From: Delphinus delphis | Lineage: Eukaryota > Chordata > Mammalia > Artiodactyla > Delphinidae | DNA length: 64,000 nt | Assembly: GCF_949987515.2 (NCBI RefSeq) | Contig: NC_082696.1 | Coordinates: 57,814,947 to 57,878,946, forward strand | Direction of reading: 5' to 3' | Part shown: piece after piece, positions 13,501 to 28,600 of the stretch | How positions within the stretch are numbered: position 1 is the first letter of the stretch | Layout: each line of letters begins with the position of its first letter | Translations under genes and position numbers: made by a program | The notes under the pieces: generated by a model | Told to the model about the DNA's origin: nothing | Database searches by the model: none | The model's input: only the letters and a program-made list of their open reading frames with translations

Positions 13501-16500
13501 TGGGAACCTGTTTAAAATGACGCCTGTGTGTTTTGATGTACCGTTTTTTTTTTTTTTGGAGCACTTCCTTATTTTCTGGCATAACAAAAATGTTATAGGC
13601 TCATTTGCCTCTTTTGCTGTCCCAGGTTTAGAATCAGCCTTTCCTTCAAGGGGTCTTCATTCCTTTTAGTGGGAATGGTGTTTAGAAACCAAGATCTGGT
13701 CCTTCCTACTTTTTTTTAACTTCATTTTAAAATATTTTATTTTATTTTATTTATATTTTTTTTTGCGGTACACGGGCCTCTCACCGTTGTGGCCTCTCCC
13801 GCTGTGGAGCACAGGCTCCGGACGCACAGGCTCAGCGGCCATGGCTCACGGGCCCAGCCACTCCGCTGCATGTGGGATCCTCCCGGACCGGGGCACGAAC
13901 CCGTGTCCCCCGCATCGACAGGCGGACTCCCAACCACTGCGCCACCAGGGAAGCCCCTAAAATATTTTATTTTTAAATTCATCTGGAATTTATTCTACAG
14001 TATGGTCTGAGGTACGGATGTGTATATTAAGATGAATTAAAATTAACTGCTTTAGCAGTAGGATACAAAACAGGAGATACTTCTTTGCGTTTATATTCTT
14101 GCCCTTCAGGAACATTGATTCAGAGGAAAATCTTATTTAATTTTAAATAATACATTTAAATTATGTCAAATGATATGTATTTAATTTTAAATCTCATGTC
14201 CATTATGTTTTCTCTAACTTAGATGCATTTTCTAGAGTCATAAAACTTTATGAAGAAAAATGTGAAACAGGTGATAAAAAGGGAAGAAAAGACAGCAATG
14301 TAACATCTGTAAAAGGAATTACAAATTTAGGAAATACTTGCTTTTTTAATGCAGTCATGCAGGTAAGAGCCATGAGAAAACTTTGTAAAATGTAATTATA
14401 TTATATTAAAATTAAAATAATATAATATGTTAAAATTATATTAATTAATTTGTGTTTATTGGCACACCTGTGGACTGTCACATGACTGCGAAATGTTCGT
14501 CTAGAAGTCTGTCTGTTTTCTTTTTGATTGGTTAGGCTATCTTTAGCCATTGTCATACACATACATACTCCTTCTTTTTCCACAGTGCTTCTGAAAGATC
14601 TCTGTATTTTACCATGGCTCTGTCAGTAGTAGTGACACTTATTAAACGTAAAATGCATTCAATTAAATTTTCTAAAACTTAAAAATATTTTTGCTAGGCC
14701 AGATGACATTTGAAGCTTTGGGAGAGTATTTATTCTGTAAAATCAGAGGCATATTATAACTGAATCAGAAGATGTTGCTTTTGTTTTCTTTCAGAATTTG
14801 GCACAGTCTTACATTCTTACTGAACTGATGAATGAGATCAAAGAACACGGTACAAAACTCAAGATTGTTCCTTCCTCAGACTCTCCACTGGTGAGAAATA
14901 TAATTAGCTGGATAATAGCTCTGTTTAGATAAGCCAGTGATGTTGCCAAAACCTATCTTTCTTATTTGTCACAACTATCAATTGAGATGGTAGTCAGAGA
15001 ATTTGAAAAAATAATTCAGAAGCATTTTGTGAAAATAAACGATAAGATTTAAAACTTCCAAAGTCATAGCTTTAAGGTATGTTATAGTTCAAACATATCA
15101 TGGGTCAGACAGCACAAAAAATGTTGAGGCAGCTTTCAAACAGACATACTAGAAAAGACAAACGGTTTTGCCTTTTGTTGAATGAAATGTCTAGGATTCC
15201 TGTTTTGTAGTTACTGGTGACAACTACTTAAATACAGCATTTTTGCTCTTTAAAGGTAGATTTAATTTTAATAGTGATCATCTAAAGGTTTTTTGGAGCC
15301 TAATTTGACATTGGGTTTTTAAACTAATGAGAAAGGGGAAAAAAGGCAGCCTTCGACATTCAGAAGCTAGCCTGACACCCACAGTTAGGCCATGTTATTC
15401 AAACAATCTCACAGAATACCAGACTCGAGCTAGGTTACCCCAAGACTGTTACAATGAGACAGAGCAAGGCCACTTCATAATTTTCTCTAAACACAAACTC
15501 TACCACTTAGAAAATCCCAAACACCCTCTTTTGGCCTAAATGAGTCACTGCGACTTTTTTTTAAACTAGTTACAGCTTTATGCTCATTTTAGCCTCCTTT
15601 TATTGAGATATCCAATTGTAGAAATACCCTCACTTTCGGACAGCATCCAATTGAGAGCAGACCTCTGCTTCCTTAGATTATTTTCCTTAGATTAACTTCT
15701 TCCCTGAATAACGCAACTAAAGCCCAAATTCTACATCAGTTCTCTTGAATACCCTCTGAGAGACACTCCATGGTTCCCCATTGTGTGTGTTCTCCCTCAG
15801 TAGAACAAGTATAAACCCACCTTGTTCAACTACAGATGTGTTCCTGGTGGTCTTGGGCTGGAGGGCATTTACACTAATAGTTATGATTTCAGTTAGAAAT
15901 TGATTTGTGTGTGCGTGTTTTAGAAGAACAGAGAGTGAATGTATAGCTCATGATCTGGCTTTTGAAATACTTAAGAAAGAGGAGTTCTAAAAGTTCTTAG
16001 CCCAGTGTAGTAATCTTAGATTTTTCTTCCAAGGAGGCAATTTTTAAAGACAATATTGTTGTATTTTTTTTGTTGAAAAGGCAGTCTGTAAACTCATTGC
16101 CTGTTCAGCCTCTTAAAATTTTTATGTTAGAGCCCAGTGCCCTCTTCTAGATTGTAGTGAGATAGTGAAGACTACTTTACTAAATGGAAGTTAATGCTAG
16201 TCATTTGAAAAGATTTCTTATTAACTGTGATTGGATGTTAGGTTTAAGTATTTCACATGTGGAGCTGTGAAATTACTATATATGGCAATCATATTATAGC
16301 TGATCACTGTAGGTTTGTGTCATTCTAAGAGGGGAATTTTCAATCTTAGGTCTTAGTTTTTTAGGACATACAGCAGACCTGGGCTGTGGGACTATCAGTG
16401 TAGATCACTACTTTTTCAGTCACCAGTTTTATTTGGTCCTTCGTAACCTGTATGCCTTTTCTTTCTTTTCCTTACTTTATTGTGCTGGCTCGAGCCACCA

Positions 16501-19500
16501 GTAACATGTTGAATAGAAGTGATGAGAGCAGACATCCTTGCTTTAATCCCAAAATTAAGGGAAAAACACTCAGTCCTTCATTATAAAGAGTAGGTACAGG
16601 GACTTCCCTGGCAGTCCAATGGTTAAAACTCTGCACTCCCAATGCAGGGGGCATGGGTTCTATCCTTGATTGGGGAACTAAGATCCTGCATGGTGAGGCC
16701 ATAAAAAAAAGAAAAGAGTAGGTACAAAATAAGCTACAAGTTATATTGTACAACACGGGGAATAGCCAATATTTTATAATAACTATAAATGGTGTATAAC
16801 TTTTAAAAATTATGAACAATAATATTGTACACCTGTAACTTATGTAATATTGTACACCAATATACTTCAATTTAAAAAAAAAAAAGAGGATTTAAGGCTA
16901 GACACTGCAGGGGCTTCCCTGGTGGTGCAGTGGTTGAGAGTCTGCCTGCTAATGCAGGGCACACAGGTTTGAGCCCTGGTCTGGGAGGATCCCACATGCC
17001 GCGGAGCAACTAAGGCCCGTGAGCCACAACTACTGAGCCTGCGCGTCTGGAGCCTGTGCTCTGCAACAAGAGAGGCCGCGACAGCGAGAGGCCCGCGCAC
17101 AGCGATGAAGAGTGGCCCCCGCTCGCCACAACTAGAGAAAGCCCTCGCACAGAAACTAAGACCCAACACAGCAAAAATAAATAAAATAATTAATAAACTC
17201 CTACCCCCAACATCTTCTTAAAAAAAAAAAACAGACTAGACACTGCACCGAAAAAAAAAGAATGAACTTTTTAATTAATTGATTTATTTATTTTTGATGT
17301 TGGGGGTAGGAGTTTTTATTAATTAATTAATTTATTTTTGCTGTGTTGCGTCTTCGTTTCTGTGCGAGGGCTTTCTCTGGTTGTGGCGAGTGGGGGCCAC
17401 TCTTCATCACGGTGTGCAGGCCTCTCACTATCGCGGCCTCTCTTGTTCCGGAGCACAGGCTCCAGACGCGCAGGCTCAGTAGTTGCGGCTCATGGGCCTA
17501 GTTGCTCCGCGGCATGCGGGATCCTCCCAGACCAGGGCTTGAACCCGTGTCCCCTGCATTAGCAGGCAGATTCTCAACCACTGCGCCACCAGGGAAGCCC
17601 AAAAAGAATGAACTTAACTGTAGGTTTTTCACAGGCGTTCTTTATAAGGTTGAGGACATTCCCTTCTATTCCTAGTTTTCTGAGCATTTCATCATGAATG
17701 GATGTTGAATTTTGTCAAGTGCTTTTCCAGCATCTACTGAGATTATCATAGTTTTTCTTCTTTATTCTCTGTTAATGTGGTAAGTTACATTGATTGATTT
17801 TCAAATGTTAAACCTATCTTGTATTCCTGGGACAAACCCCTGTTAGTTATGATGTATTCTTCTTCTTCTATGTTGCTGGATTCAATTTGTTAATATTTAT
17901 ATGAATATCAGCAGTGTGCTTACTTTTTTTTTTAACATCTTTATTGGTATAATTGCTGTACAATGTTGTGTTAGTTTCTGCTGTATAACAAAGTGAATCA
18001 GCTATACGTATACATATGTCCCCATATCCCCTCCCTCTTGCGCCTCCCTCCCATCCTCCTTATCCCACCCCTCTAGGTGGTCACAAAGCACCGAGCTGAT
18101 CTCCCTGTGCTATGCGGCTGCTTCCCACTAGCTATCTATTTTACATCTGGTAGTGTATATATGCCAATGCTACTCTCTCACTTGGTGAGCTTCCCCTTCC
18201 CCCTCCCCGTGTCCTCAAGTCCATTCTCTACGTCTGCATCTTTATTCCTGTCCTGTCCCTAGGTTCCTCAGAACCTTTTTTTTTTTTTTTTTTACATTCC
18301 ATATATATGTGTTAGCATACGGTATTTGTTTTTCTCTTTCTGACTTACTTCACTCTGTATGACAGACTCTAGGTCCATCCAGCTTACTACAAATAGCTCA
18401 ATTTCGTTTCTTTTTATGGCTGAGTAATATTCCATTGTATATATGTGCCACATCTTCTTTATCCATTCATCTGTCTATGGACACTTAGGTTGCTTCCATG
18501 TCCTGGCTATGGTAAATAGTGCTGCAATGAACATTGTGATACATGTCTCTTTTTGAATTATGGTTTTCTCAGGGTATATGCCCGGTAGTGGGATTGCTGG
18601 GTCATATGGTAGTTCTAATTTTAGTTTTTTAAGAAACTTCCATCCTGTTCTCCATAGTGGCTGTATCAATTTACATTCCTACCCACAGTACAAGAGGGTT
18701 CCCTTTTCTCCACACCCTCTCCAGCATTTATTGTTTGTAGATTTTTTGATGATGGCCATTCTGACCAGTGTGAGGTGATACCTCCTTGCAGTTTTGATTT
18801 GCATTTCTCTGATGATTAGTGATGTTGAGTGTCCTTTCATGTGTTTGTTGGCAATCTGTATATCTTCTTTGGAGAAATGTCTGTTTAGGTCTTCTGCCCA
18901 TTTTTGGATTGGGTTGGTTATTTTTTTGTTATTGAGCTGCATGAGCTGCTTGTAAATTTTGGAGATTAATCCTCTGTCAGTTGCTTCATTTGCAAATATT
19001 TTCTCCTATTCTAAGGGTTGTCTTTTCATCTTGTTTATGGTTTCCTTTGCTGTGCAAAAGCTTTTAAGTTTCATTAGGTCCCATTTTATTTTTGTTTTTA
19101 TTTCCATTTCTCTAGGAGGTGGGTCAGAAAGGATCTTGCTGTGATTTATATCATAGAGTGTTCTATGTTTTACTCTAAGAGTTTGATAGTGTCTGGCCTT
19201 ACATTTAGGTCTTTAATCCATTTTGAGTTTATTTTTGTGTATGGAGTTAGCGAGTGATCTAATCTCATACTTTTACATGTCGCTGTCTAGTTTTCCCAGC
19301 ACCACTTATTGAAGAGGCTGTCTTCTCTCCACTGTATATTCTTGTCTCCTTTACCAAAAATAAGGTGACAATGTGTGCGTGGGTTTATCTCTGCGCAGTA
19401 GTGTGCTTACTTTTAAAAAACTTTTTATTAAAGTATTCACACAGAGGAGTGTACATCATAAATGTAGAGTTGATGAATTTTCACAAACTGAATACACTGA

Positions 19501-22500
19501 ACTGAAACTAACCAACATTTTTCTCAAGAAACAGAGCTTTACTAGCAGCTAGAAGCCCCCTTCAGGTTGCCTTCCGTTCCCTGCCTTCCTGCCTCACAAG
19601 GATAGCCACTAACCTGGTTTCTAAAGGGCAGATTAGTTTTGCCTGTTTTAATATTATATATAAATGAAGTTATACAATATGGACTCTTTTACATTTGGCT
19701 TCTGTCAACATGTTAGTGAGATTCACCCATATTTCATTCTCATCAATAAACTTGCTTTTGTTTTCAAAATTTAAATATACTTTTAAAAACAGGTTATTTA
19801 CTCGCTCAGTTCTGAAGTTTTTAAACTGTCTCAAAATACTTAAGTTGGAAGCAGGGGATACTGCCCCTTAGTGCTTGAGCTTTGAAACTGCCTTAGCTTT
19901 TACTTTTGACCCTTGAGGTAGCTTTCAATTTACTGAACATTGCAGAAATCACTTATGATATTCAAAAGCTATAGAAAATTATAGCCTGTCTTTTCTGTGG
20001 TTTTAGCCAGATGGCTGATTTTTAAGGATAGTTGGTATGAAATATATATGTAATTTGTATTTCATGAGTTTATGAATGAGACAACATATGTGATAGTTGT
20101 CTTAGAAGATAACATTCTATAGAGTCTGAGGATTATATTTGGGATCTGCTTTTTATTCATTGTCTGTAAGGAGAGGGGTTACTAGCAAGGATAACATTTT
20201 AGAAGATAAAACTTGACGGGGAAAAAATTCTAGAATAAAGAGTGTTGCTCCTTCACACAGTTGTAGCTGCTTTTGTCAAACTGTATGTCTCTCTCCTTTA
20301 AAAGAGGGAGATAGTGTACCAATTTGTGACATAATTTCTCATTCCTTATTTTGTTAGTAAAATATTTGGGGAAAAGAAGAGTATGGGGTTTTGCTCATAA
20401 ATGTAATTTGTGATTATTTGTGAATTTGTACAAATTTGTGAATTTGTACAAATATCAAGTCGATGAGTAATTTTATTTTAGGAGAGCACATTAAGGGACA
20501 GTTACAAGCTGGTTTTTCACTCTTAAGCTAATAGTTTTATTAAGTAAAGGGCAGAGGATATGAAAATACCTGTATTTTTCAAGGTAAGGCATTTAATTTC
20601 ATTTTTTATATATTCATCTTATATACACTTGAGGTGATTTAGTCATCATTTAAACAGAGTGTAACTTAGATTTTAAAAAATATTTTATTTAAAAATTGTG
20701 TATTTCTGATATAGAGTTGATCATGTTTTTAAAGGACCCATTAGTGGTGGAACTTTCAAGCCCTGGACCATTGACCTCAGCCTTGTTCCTGTTTCTTCAC
20801 AGCATGAAGGAGACTGAAAGAGGACCGCTTTCTCCCAGAGTTCTTTTTAATCAGCTTTGTCAGAAGTGGGTACATCTACATTCTTAATATAAGTAATCAT
20901 GAGTTACAAAACACTAACGTGTTTATCACTTAATATGAGTAGTTTGACTCTGTGACATGGCTGTTATTGCCTAGACTACCAAGAGAAAGAACTAACATTC
21001 GTTTAGTTGCAGCTGTGTGCCTTATCTAAATTATATCTCATAATACTCTGAAGAAGTGATTGTTTATCCCCATTTTATATATAAGGAAACTGAGACCCCC
21101 CAGAAGTTGAGTAGCTTACCTTGTTTCATGGTGACAAAAATAGGGTTTAAGTAGATATCTGTCCTGACTCAGAAGCCCATGATGTAATACCATAAAGTGA
21201 GAAAATTATAGAATTATAAAATCTAAGAGTGCTATAATAGATCATCTAACCTAGTTTTCTTATTTTTAAAGATGAGCTTTGAGGCATGCAGAATTTAAGT
21301 AAATTTCCCAAGATATCACAGTATATTTAAAAACAAAATACTTGTGTGCCTAGAAATAAACACATGTCATAAGGGACCTGACATTCATTTATTCCTTTAT
21401 AGAAATTTGAGATCAACTACAAGTAGTTGCTAGAATCCAGGGGTACACAGCTTATGATTTATTAAAAACAGACCCTTTCAGGAGCTCATAAACTAGTCCA
21501 GTCCACAATTAGTAAAATATGTAGAAACAAAATTCTTTAAATGTGAACTTGCGTTTTTGTATATCTCCAGGTTTTAAAATTTCATTTTAATTTAAGCTAG
21601 TTACCTAAGCCATGGTATTGTATTATATTTTATTGCATTTTATTTTATCTCATAGTATTGTACCAATGTTAACTTTCTTTTTAAAAAAAGTTTATTGTGG
21701 GGCTTTCCTGGTGGCGCAGTGGTTGAGAGTCTGCCTGCCGATGCGGGGGACACGGGTTCGTGCCCCGGTCTGGGAGGATCCCACATGCCGCGGAGCGGCT
21801 GGGCCGGTGAGCCATGGCCGCTGGGCCTGCGCGTCTGGAGCCTGTGTTCCGCGGCGGGAGAGGCCACAACAGTGAGAGGCCCATGTACCGCAAAAAAAAA
21901 AAAAAAAAAAAAGTTTATTGTGGAAAGAACACAACATGAGATCTACCCTCTTAAAAAAATTTCAAGTGTACAATGTGTTATTGTTGACTGTAGGTACAGT
22001 GTTGCACAGCAGATCTCTAGAGCTTATTCATCTTGCTTGACTAAAACTTGTTCATTAATTAGTAACTCCACTTTTCCCCTCCCCCCTTTCTAGGTACCTC
22101 ATATAATTGGAATCATGCACTATTTGTCTTATTGTAACTGACTTATTTCACTTAGCATAATGTGCCATGGTATTTTAAATGTAGTCCAAAATATGGAGGG
22201 TTTATTATATGTTTCATTTGGTTGCCAGGTGCTGTTTTTTCAAAGCCTAAAGAACGAAAAAGGCCTTTAAAAGTCTCAGAGACCTTGGTGCCTCATAGAG
22301 TTAAAAAGTTTTTAGGACATTATGTACTTTAGAAATCTGTTTTCGACTCTCCCCAAAATAACTTTGTTTTGTGTCTTTTTTATTTTCTGGTTTTATAGAG
22401 ATTTGTAAACATTTTCTAATTATTATTAAAATGATAGGTGCTCATAGATAAAAATTCAGACTACTGTTATCTGTTTTCTTTATTCTATCCAAAAGTGATT

Positions 22501-22619
22501 ATGTATACATAGACATAAAAATAAATTGTTTGCAACTTGCTTGTTTTGCTTAATGTGTTTTATACATCTCTCTATATTAGTACATGTGGCTATAACTTAT
22601 TTGATTTTACATATAGATA

Positions 22620-22654
<35 letters not shown>

Positions 22655-25600
22655 ATATCATTGCACTTACGAGAGTATGTCTGTGGGATAAATAGAATTA
22701 CTGGATCAAATGTTATTTGAAAATATTTTTAAATTGCATTTTCTTTTGCTTTATTGTATTTATTTTAAAAAGAGATATGTATATATTAACAAAAGTGATT
22801 AAAAAGAAAAAGTCAGGTGAAGATTTAAGCCATATATGTTGGGTCTATTTTTGGACTTTGTTCTGTTCCATTGATCTATATGTCTGTTCTTACCCCAATA
22901 CTGTACTGTCTTGATTACCATAGCTTCATACTAAGTCTTGGAATTGGATGGTGTGAGTCCTCAAATTTTCTTTTTTTGGGGGGGTGGGTTACTGCTCTAG
23001 GTCCTTCACTTTTTTATGTGACTTTTAAATTAGTTTGTCAGTTGGGATTACATTGAATGTGTAGATCAGTTTGGAGAGAAATGACATCTTAACAATGTTG
23101 AGTCTTCCAATGCATGATTATCAGATACCTTTTCATTTATTTAGGTCCTTGATTTTTCCTCATCAAAATTTTATGTCTTTCATCCTATGAATCCTGCACC
23201 CATTTTGTTAGATTTACCTTAAGAATTTCATGGTTTTTTTTAATGGTAGTTATTGTAATTTGGTACTTAAATTTTTTTTCAATTTCTAGTTGCTCATTGC
23301 TAATATAGAGAAATACAATTGATTTTTGTGTATTGACCTTTTTTCTTGCTTCCTTGCTCAGTTCACTTACTGGTTAGAGTAGCTTTATGTAGATTCTTTG
23401 GGATTTCTTATGTAGACAATAATGTCATTGGTAAACACAGACCATTTTATTTCTTCTTTTCCAAGCTGTATCCTTTTATATATTTTTCTTATATTGCTGG
23501 CAAGGATCTCTAGTGTGGTGATGGAGTGATATAATAGACATCCTTGCTTTGTTCCTGATATAAGGGGCAGAGCATTCAGGCTTTCACACATAAGAATGAC
23601 AAGAGCTGTAGGTTTTTCATAGATGCCTTTTATCAGGATGAGGAAATTCTCATCCCTAGTTTTTTCTGAGAGATCTTATCAAGAATGGGTATTGGTATAC
23701 CTTGATTCCTGGCCCAGAGAAAATGAGATAATAAATGTTTGTTGTTTTATAAGAAAAAAGAATGGGTATTAAATTTTACGGAGTGCTTTTTCTGCATCTA
23801 TTAAAATAATCATATATTTTTTAACCTGTTGAAATAGTGAATTGTATTAATGGATATTCTGAATAGCTTTAGTGAACATATTTGATTTACAATAAACTGT
23901 ATGTATGTAAAGTGTAATATCAGTTAAGTTTTAACATACGTATACACTTGTAACACCATTGCCACAGTCAATATGATGAATGTATCTGTCACCCCTAAAA
24001 GTTTTCTTGGGCCCCTTTGTAATCCCTCTCTGGACTCCTTCCCCAAGCCCCGCCCCAGGGCTACCCCTTACCTATTTTTTGCCACTATAGATTAGTTTGC
24101 ATTTTTTTAGAATTCTGTATACAGTTGACCCTTGAACAACACAGGGTTTTGGGGCACCAACCCTCCCTGAAGTCAAAAATCTGCATATAACTTTACAGTC
24201 AGTCGGCCCTCCAGATCCCAGGTTCCACATTTGTTGATTCAGCCAACTGAGGATTGTGTAGTACTCTAGCACGTATTTACTGAAAAAAATCTGCATGTGA
24301 GTGGACCCGTACTGTTCAAACTTGTGTTGTTCAAGGGTCAACTATAAATAGAATCATACAACATGTACTCTTTTTTTGGTTTGGCTTCTTTCACTTGGCA
24401 TAATTATTTTGAGATTCTTCCATGTTGTATGCATACATTGATTGATTTTTGAAAGTTGAGCCAATCTCTTGAAGATTCTGTTATAATGGTGATTGTCAGA
24501 CACTTTGACCACTTGTGATGAACTGTTGGGAGCAAATTCTTCAGCTTTCCTCTGGCTTTTTTTTCCCCTTCAGTATCTTATTTTGCAATAGTTTTGAGAC
24601 TCACAAAAAGTTACAAGAAGAGTACAGAGTTCTGTGTACCCTGCATCCAGCTTCCATCAGTGATAATATCTTATATGATAGTAGTGCATTGTCAAAACCA
24701 GGGAATTGACATTAACATAGTACTATCAACTCCGGTATAGATCTTATTTGGGTGTCACTAGTTTTTACATGAACTCTTCCTTGAAAGGTTCAGAGATGCT
24801 AGAGTGATTCTATGTCTCCATTCTCATTCATGCCCATTTTTTAAAAATATTTATTTATTTCGTTGCATCGGGTCTTAGTGGCTGCAGGTAGGCTCCTTAG
24901 TTGAGGCTCGAGGGCTCCTTAGTTGTGGCATGCAAACTCTTAGTTGTGGCATGCATGTGGGATCTAGTTCCTGGACCAGGGGTCGAACCCAGGCCCACTG
25001 CATTGGGAACTCGGAGTCTTAACCACTGTGCCACCAGGGAAGTCCCTCATTCATGCCCACCTTTTTGCTTCCTTTATTCCTTCATGTTGCTAACTAGTAT
25101 TGATGTGCTGAGCTTTCTTTGGGTTTTGTCCATGAAGAAATTACACACACACACACACATATATATTCCTAGTTTTGTGATATTCTGTGGTGTGTCACGT
25201 ACCTTAAGGATGCCATCAAAGTCTCAAAATAAGTTGAAAGTTCAGGGACTTGCCTGGCAGTCCAGTGGTTAAGACTCCTCGCTTCCACTGCAGGGGGCAT
25301 GGGTTCAGTCCCTGGTTGGCCTGGTCGGGAAACTAAGATCCTGATTGCATGGCGGCCCAGCCGAAAAAAAAGATGAAAGTTCAGTATGCTATCTAGTATT
25401 CTGGGTATGTTCTTCAGTATTATCTTCTAATTTACTAATTTACCCTTCAACTGTGTATAGTTTAGAGTTTATCCTATTTTTTGTATTTTTATATCTGTAG
25501 TTTTATTCTAATATTTTAATTTGCTATCTTATATCTACATGTTCTTATTTAAATTTTTTTCTATTTTTTGTAGTATCTGGGCTTTTATTGGCAGTTATGC

Positions 25601-28600
25601 CTTTATTTTATGCTTTTGGACATTCTCAACATATTTATGGCAACACCTTTGGGACGGTTCTATACAATTTATTTGGAGTGAAGTAAATTCATTTCAGTTG
25701 TTTTTAACATTAGATTTCTTTATGTGTTTTATAATACTGGATTGTAGTCTTCTTTGGAGTGAATTTTTTGTTCTTCTGCTCCTGTCTTCAACTCCTTTGC
25801 TTTCTCCCATCCTCTCCCTTCCTCATATCCACCTCCTCTTTCTGCCTAAAAATTTTGAATTTTATGATAGCCTCACCCCTTCCCTCCAGGCTGGCCTTGG
25901 AGATCCAGCTCTCTTAATGATTCAATTACCATGCTACCCTGGTTAGCAGATGGGAGAAGAGTCTGTAGAAGGTTTGGCTCAGGTTCAGGTCCCTAGGCTG
26001 TGCCTGTGTTCTGTTGTAGCCTTAGGTAACACTTGCCTAAGGGCTTCCTTTCAGGCTCTTGGTAAGATCAACCATCCTTAAACAATGATCCTGGCTCTGG
26101 TCTCTGTCTGAAGTACTTTTAGTTTTCTTTACCCTTCAGGGCTGAGCTCTTTCAGGCTTAGAGCCTGTCAAGTCTGTTTTTTAGTCTGCCTACAATTTCA
26201 TGTTCTAATATTTTTGTTCTGTGAGATTTTTTTTGTATTGAATCCCACTTAAGCCTTTTTCGTTTGTTTGTTTTCTCTTTTTATATTTTGTTATGTTTGG
26301 AGCAGAGAGAGTTTTTGGATTATTCTGCACCCAGAAGACATCTCCATGAAGTCTCTCTTGTTTTAAATTTCTTTGTCTTGGCAGTCTGTTCCTGTTTTAT
26401 GAGTGTGTATACATTTTCCTCTTAGAATTTGAGATTTCTGAAAGTTCTCAACTCTTTCCCACAGTAACGCTTTCACTAAGGCACAGTTCCTGTCAATGTT
26501 TAGAGTTTCCCTTGTTTTGAATAGGGTGAATTTTTTCATATATTTAGTGATTTTTCTATGTTTATCCTTTAAGTTTGAAGGTCTCTTTTGGTATTTATTG
26601 GTAGAGATTCTATAAGTCATCATATGATTTGTTCCCCAGCCCTAAGTAAAAGAAGAAAGAAAAAAATCTAGGTTTATTAAATGTTCTTCAGCGGTTTAGA
26701 AGGCAGTAAGTGCTTTGTGCATGGTTGAGATGGAGCTATAGGTAGAGACCTGGTGAAGACAGTTTCTCCTTTGTTTGGGAACCATTTCTTCCTGTGTGTC
26801 TGCTTCGAAAGCCATAAACTATCTCCTCCTACCTGCCGCCTGGCTGTGAGGCTCTCTGAAGGATCCCCATTTCCCCTCCCAGTCTTCTTCTACTTCCCAG
26901 ACCTTTCCTGATACCTACAGCCTAAGTGTAGTGTCATGCAATTTCTGCCTTTATGAATTCCAACTGGGGAGGCCCTAAGGGGGTTCGAATTTGTATCCAT
27001 CTTGGTTTCTGTCCTCATCTCTGATCTAGGAGGTGGGCACTATCCACCACACGCAGAAAGGGAAGCCCACCAAGGGAGTAAGTGAAAGTGTTCTCTACAT
27101 CATGCTGCTATTTGCTACTTCTTAGCAAGAGTGAGTAACTGAAATGATGGTTCCTGTTGCAGGCTAGATTCGCCAGTAGTTCAGAGAGTGTTTTAGCACC
27201 AGGGACTCATACTAGTACAATACTAGGATGAATATTCATTATGAGATGATGAGGAATAATGCTTAAAGTACTGGACTCAAGAATCAGAAGACCTGGATTT
27301 ATATCAGTGGCACTCAACTTGTTCTTCAGTTTTCTCAAGCGTAAAGCGGAGTTCGTATTACAGTTGTCCCTTGGTATCCACAGGGGATTGGTCCCAGGAC
27401 CCCCGAGGATACCAAAATCCATGGGTGCTCAAGTCACTTATATAAAATGGCGGAGTATGTATTTATGAATTCCGTAACAGCACTGTTGTGTACATCAAAT
27501 GAAATATGTGGTATATATCATAATAAGACCATTGTAAACTTGTACTACCATGAGATAGTCTTACTATTTTGTATTATTTTGACAAAATTCTTTCTTCATC
27601 TTAGCTCAGAGCACTTTTTAAATTTAGTAATTGTTTGCATTTAAGAGAAAAATATTCATTTTAGCATTGAGTTAATTGCAGTAAATATTACTTTTTAAAG
27701 TTACTGAAATCAGCTAAACATTTGCTGTGCTGATTTCTCCATGAATAACCCCTTATCCTTTTATTTAATTAATACACAGGAAATCTGATTGTCAAATTCA
27801 TAAAATGAAAACCTTCATAGAGATAACAGTTTATAGTTCTTTATATTAATATAAATAATCTCTTGCTTTTCTTTTGGTTATATAAGGTAGGAAGATAATA
27901 GATCACAGTAGCTTGGGTTTGAATACTGCTTTTTTACCTGCTGTGTGACCTTGCAAATTAAATAGTCCCTCTGAACCCTTATATATAAGCTAAAGAAAAT
28001 AGTACATTCCAAGCTTGTTTCAGGATTATGTGAAGCTTAACATATGTACTATACTTGGCATGTAGTAGTTGCTTAATAAGTGTTTAGCCATATTATTCTC
28101 AGTGTACTGAAGATCTCATCCTAATTGGAACAGTAATCACATTTTGTCTTTCTATTTATAGAAAAAGGAGTAAATTGAATCTTTGAATATATGTTATTTC
28201 AAGGTGATTTTAAATAATAATAATATATCATTGATAAAATGTTCTTTTTTTCTTTCCTGTTTTGTTTTTAAATCATAGGGCCCCTGGATTTAAAAGTTTT
28301 CAACAACAGGACAGTCAGGAACTTCTTCATTATCTGCTCGATGCAGTGAGGACAGAAGAAACAAAGGTCAGGTTTCTTTGTGTTTATCACATATTCTCTT
28401 TAAGAAGAGGGTACAAAACTGAAGGAATTTTTACCAAAATTTTAATGTACGTTTGAGAGTAATTTGATTTTTTTTAAACTTCTATTTACTCTTCTCTTCC
28501 CCCCACTTTTTTGCCCCTTCTACCAGAAGATTATTTTTTCACTCTTTCACAGCTCTGTTACCCTTTATTAGTTAATGCCCTTTGGCTATAAATTACAGAA

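Noticed and set aside
16910..17600. CRISPR-like or integron-like repeat-spacer structure
   Set aside because: Repeats are SINEs in a mammalian intron with individual target duplications; nothing bacterial is present.
18475..18942. Gene with reverse-transcriptase-like protein
   Set aside because: It is the broken C-terminal part of an L1 ORF2, with poly(A) and 3' UTR attached; not a host gene and not active.
25521..25946. A 141-codon hydrophobic open frame
   Set aside because: T-rich intronic DNA gives Phe/Leu-rich frames by composition; no splice or promoter support and no recognised domain.
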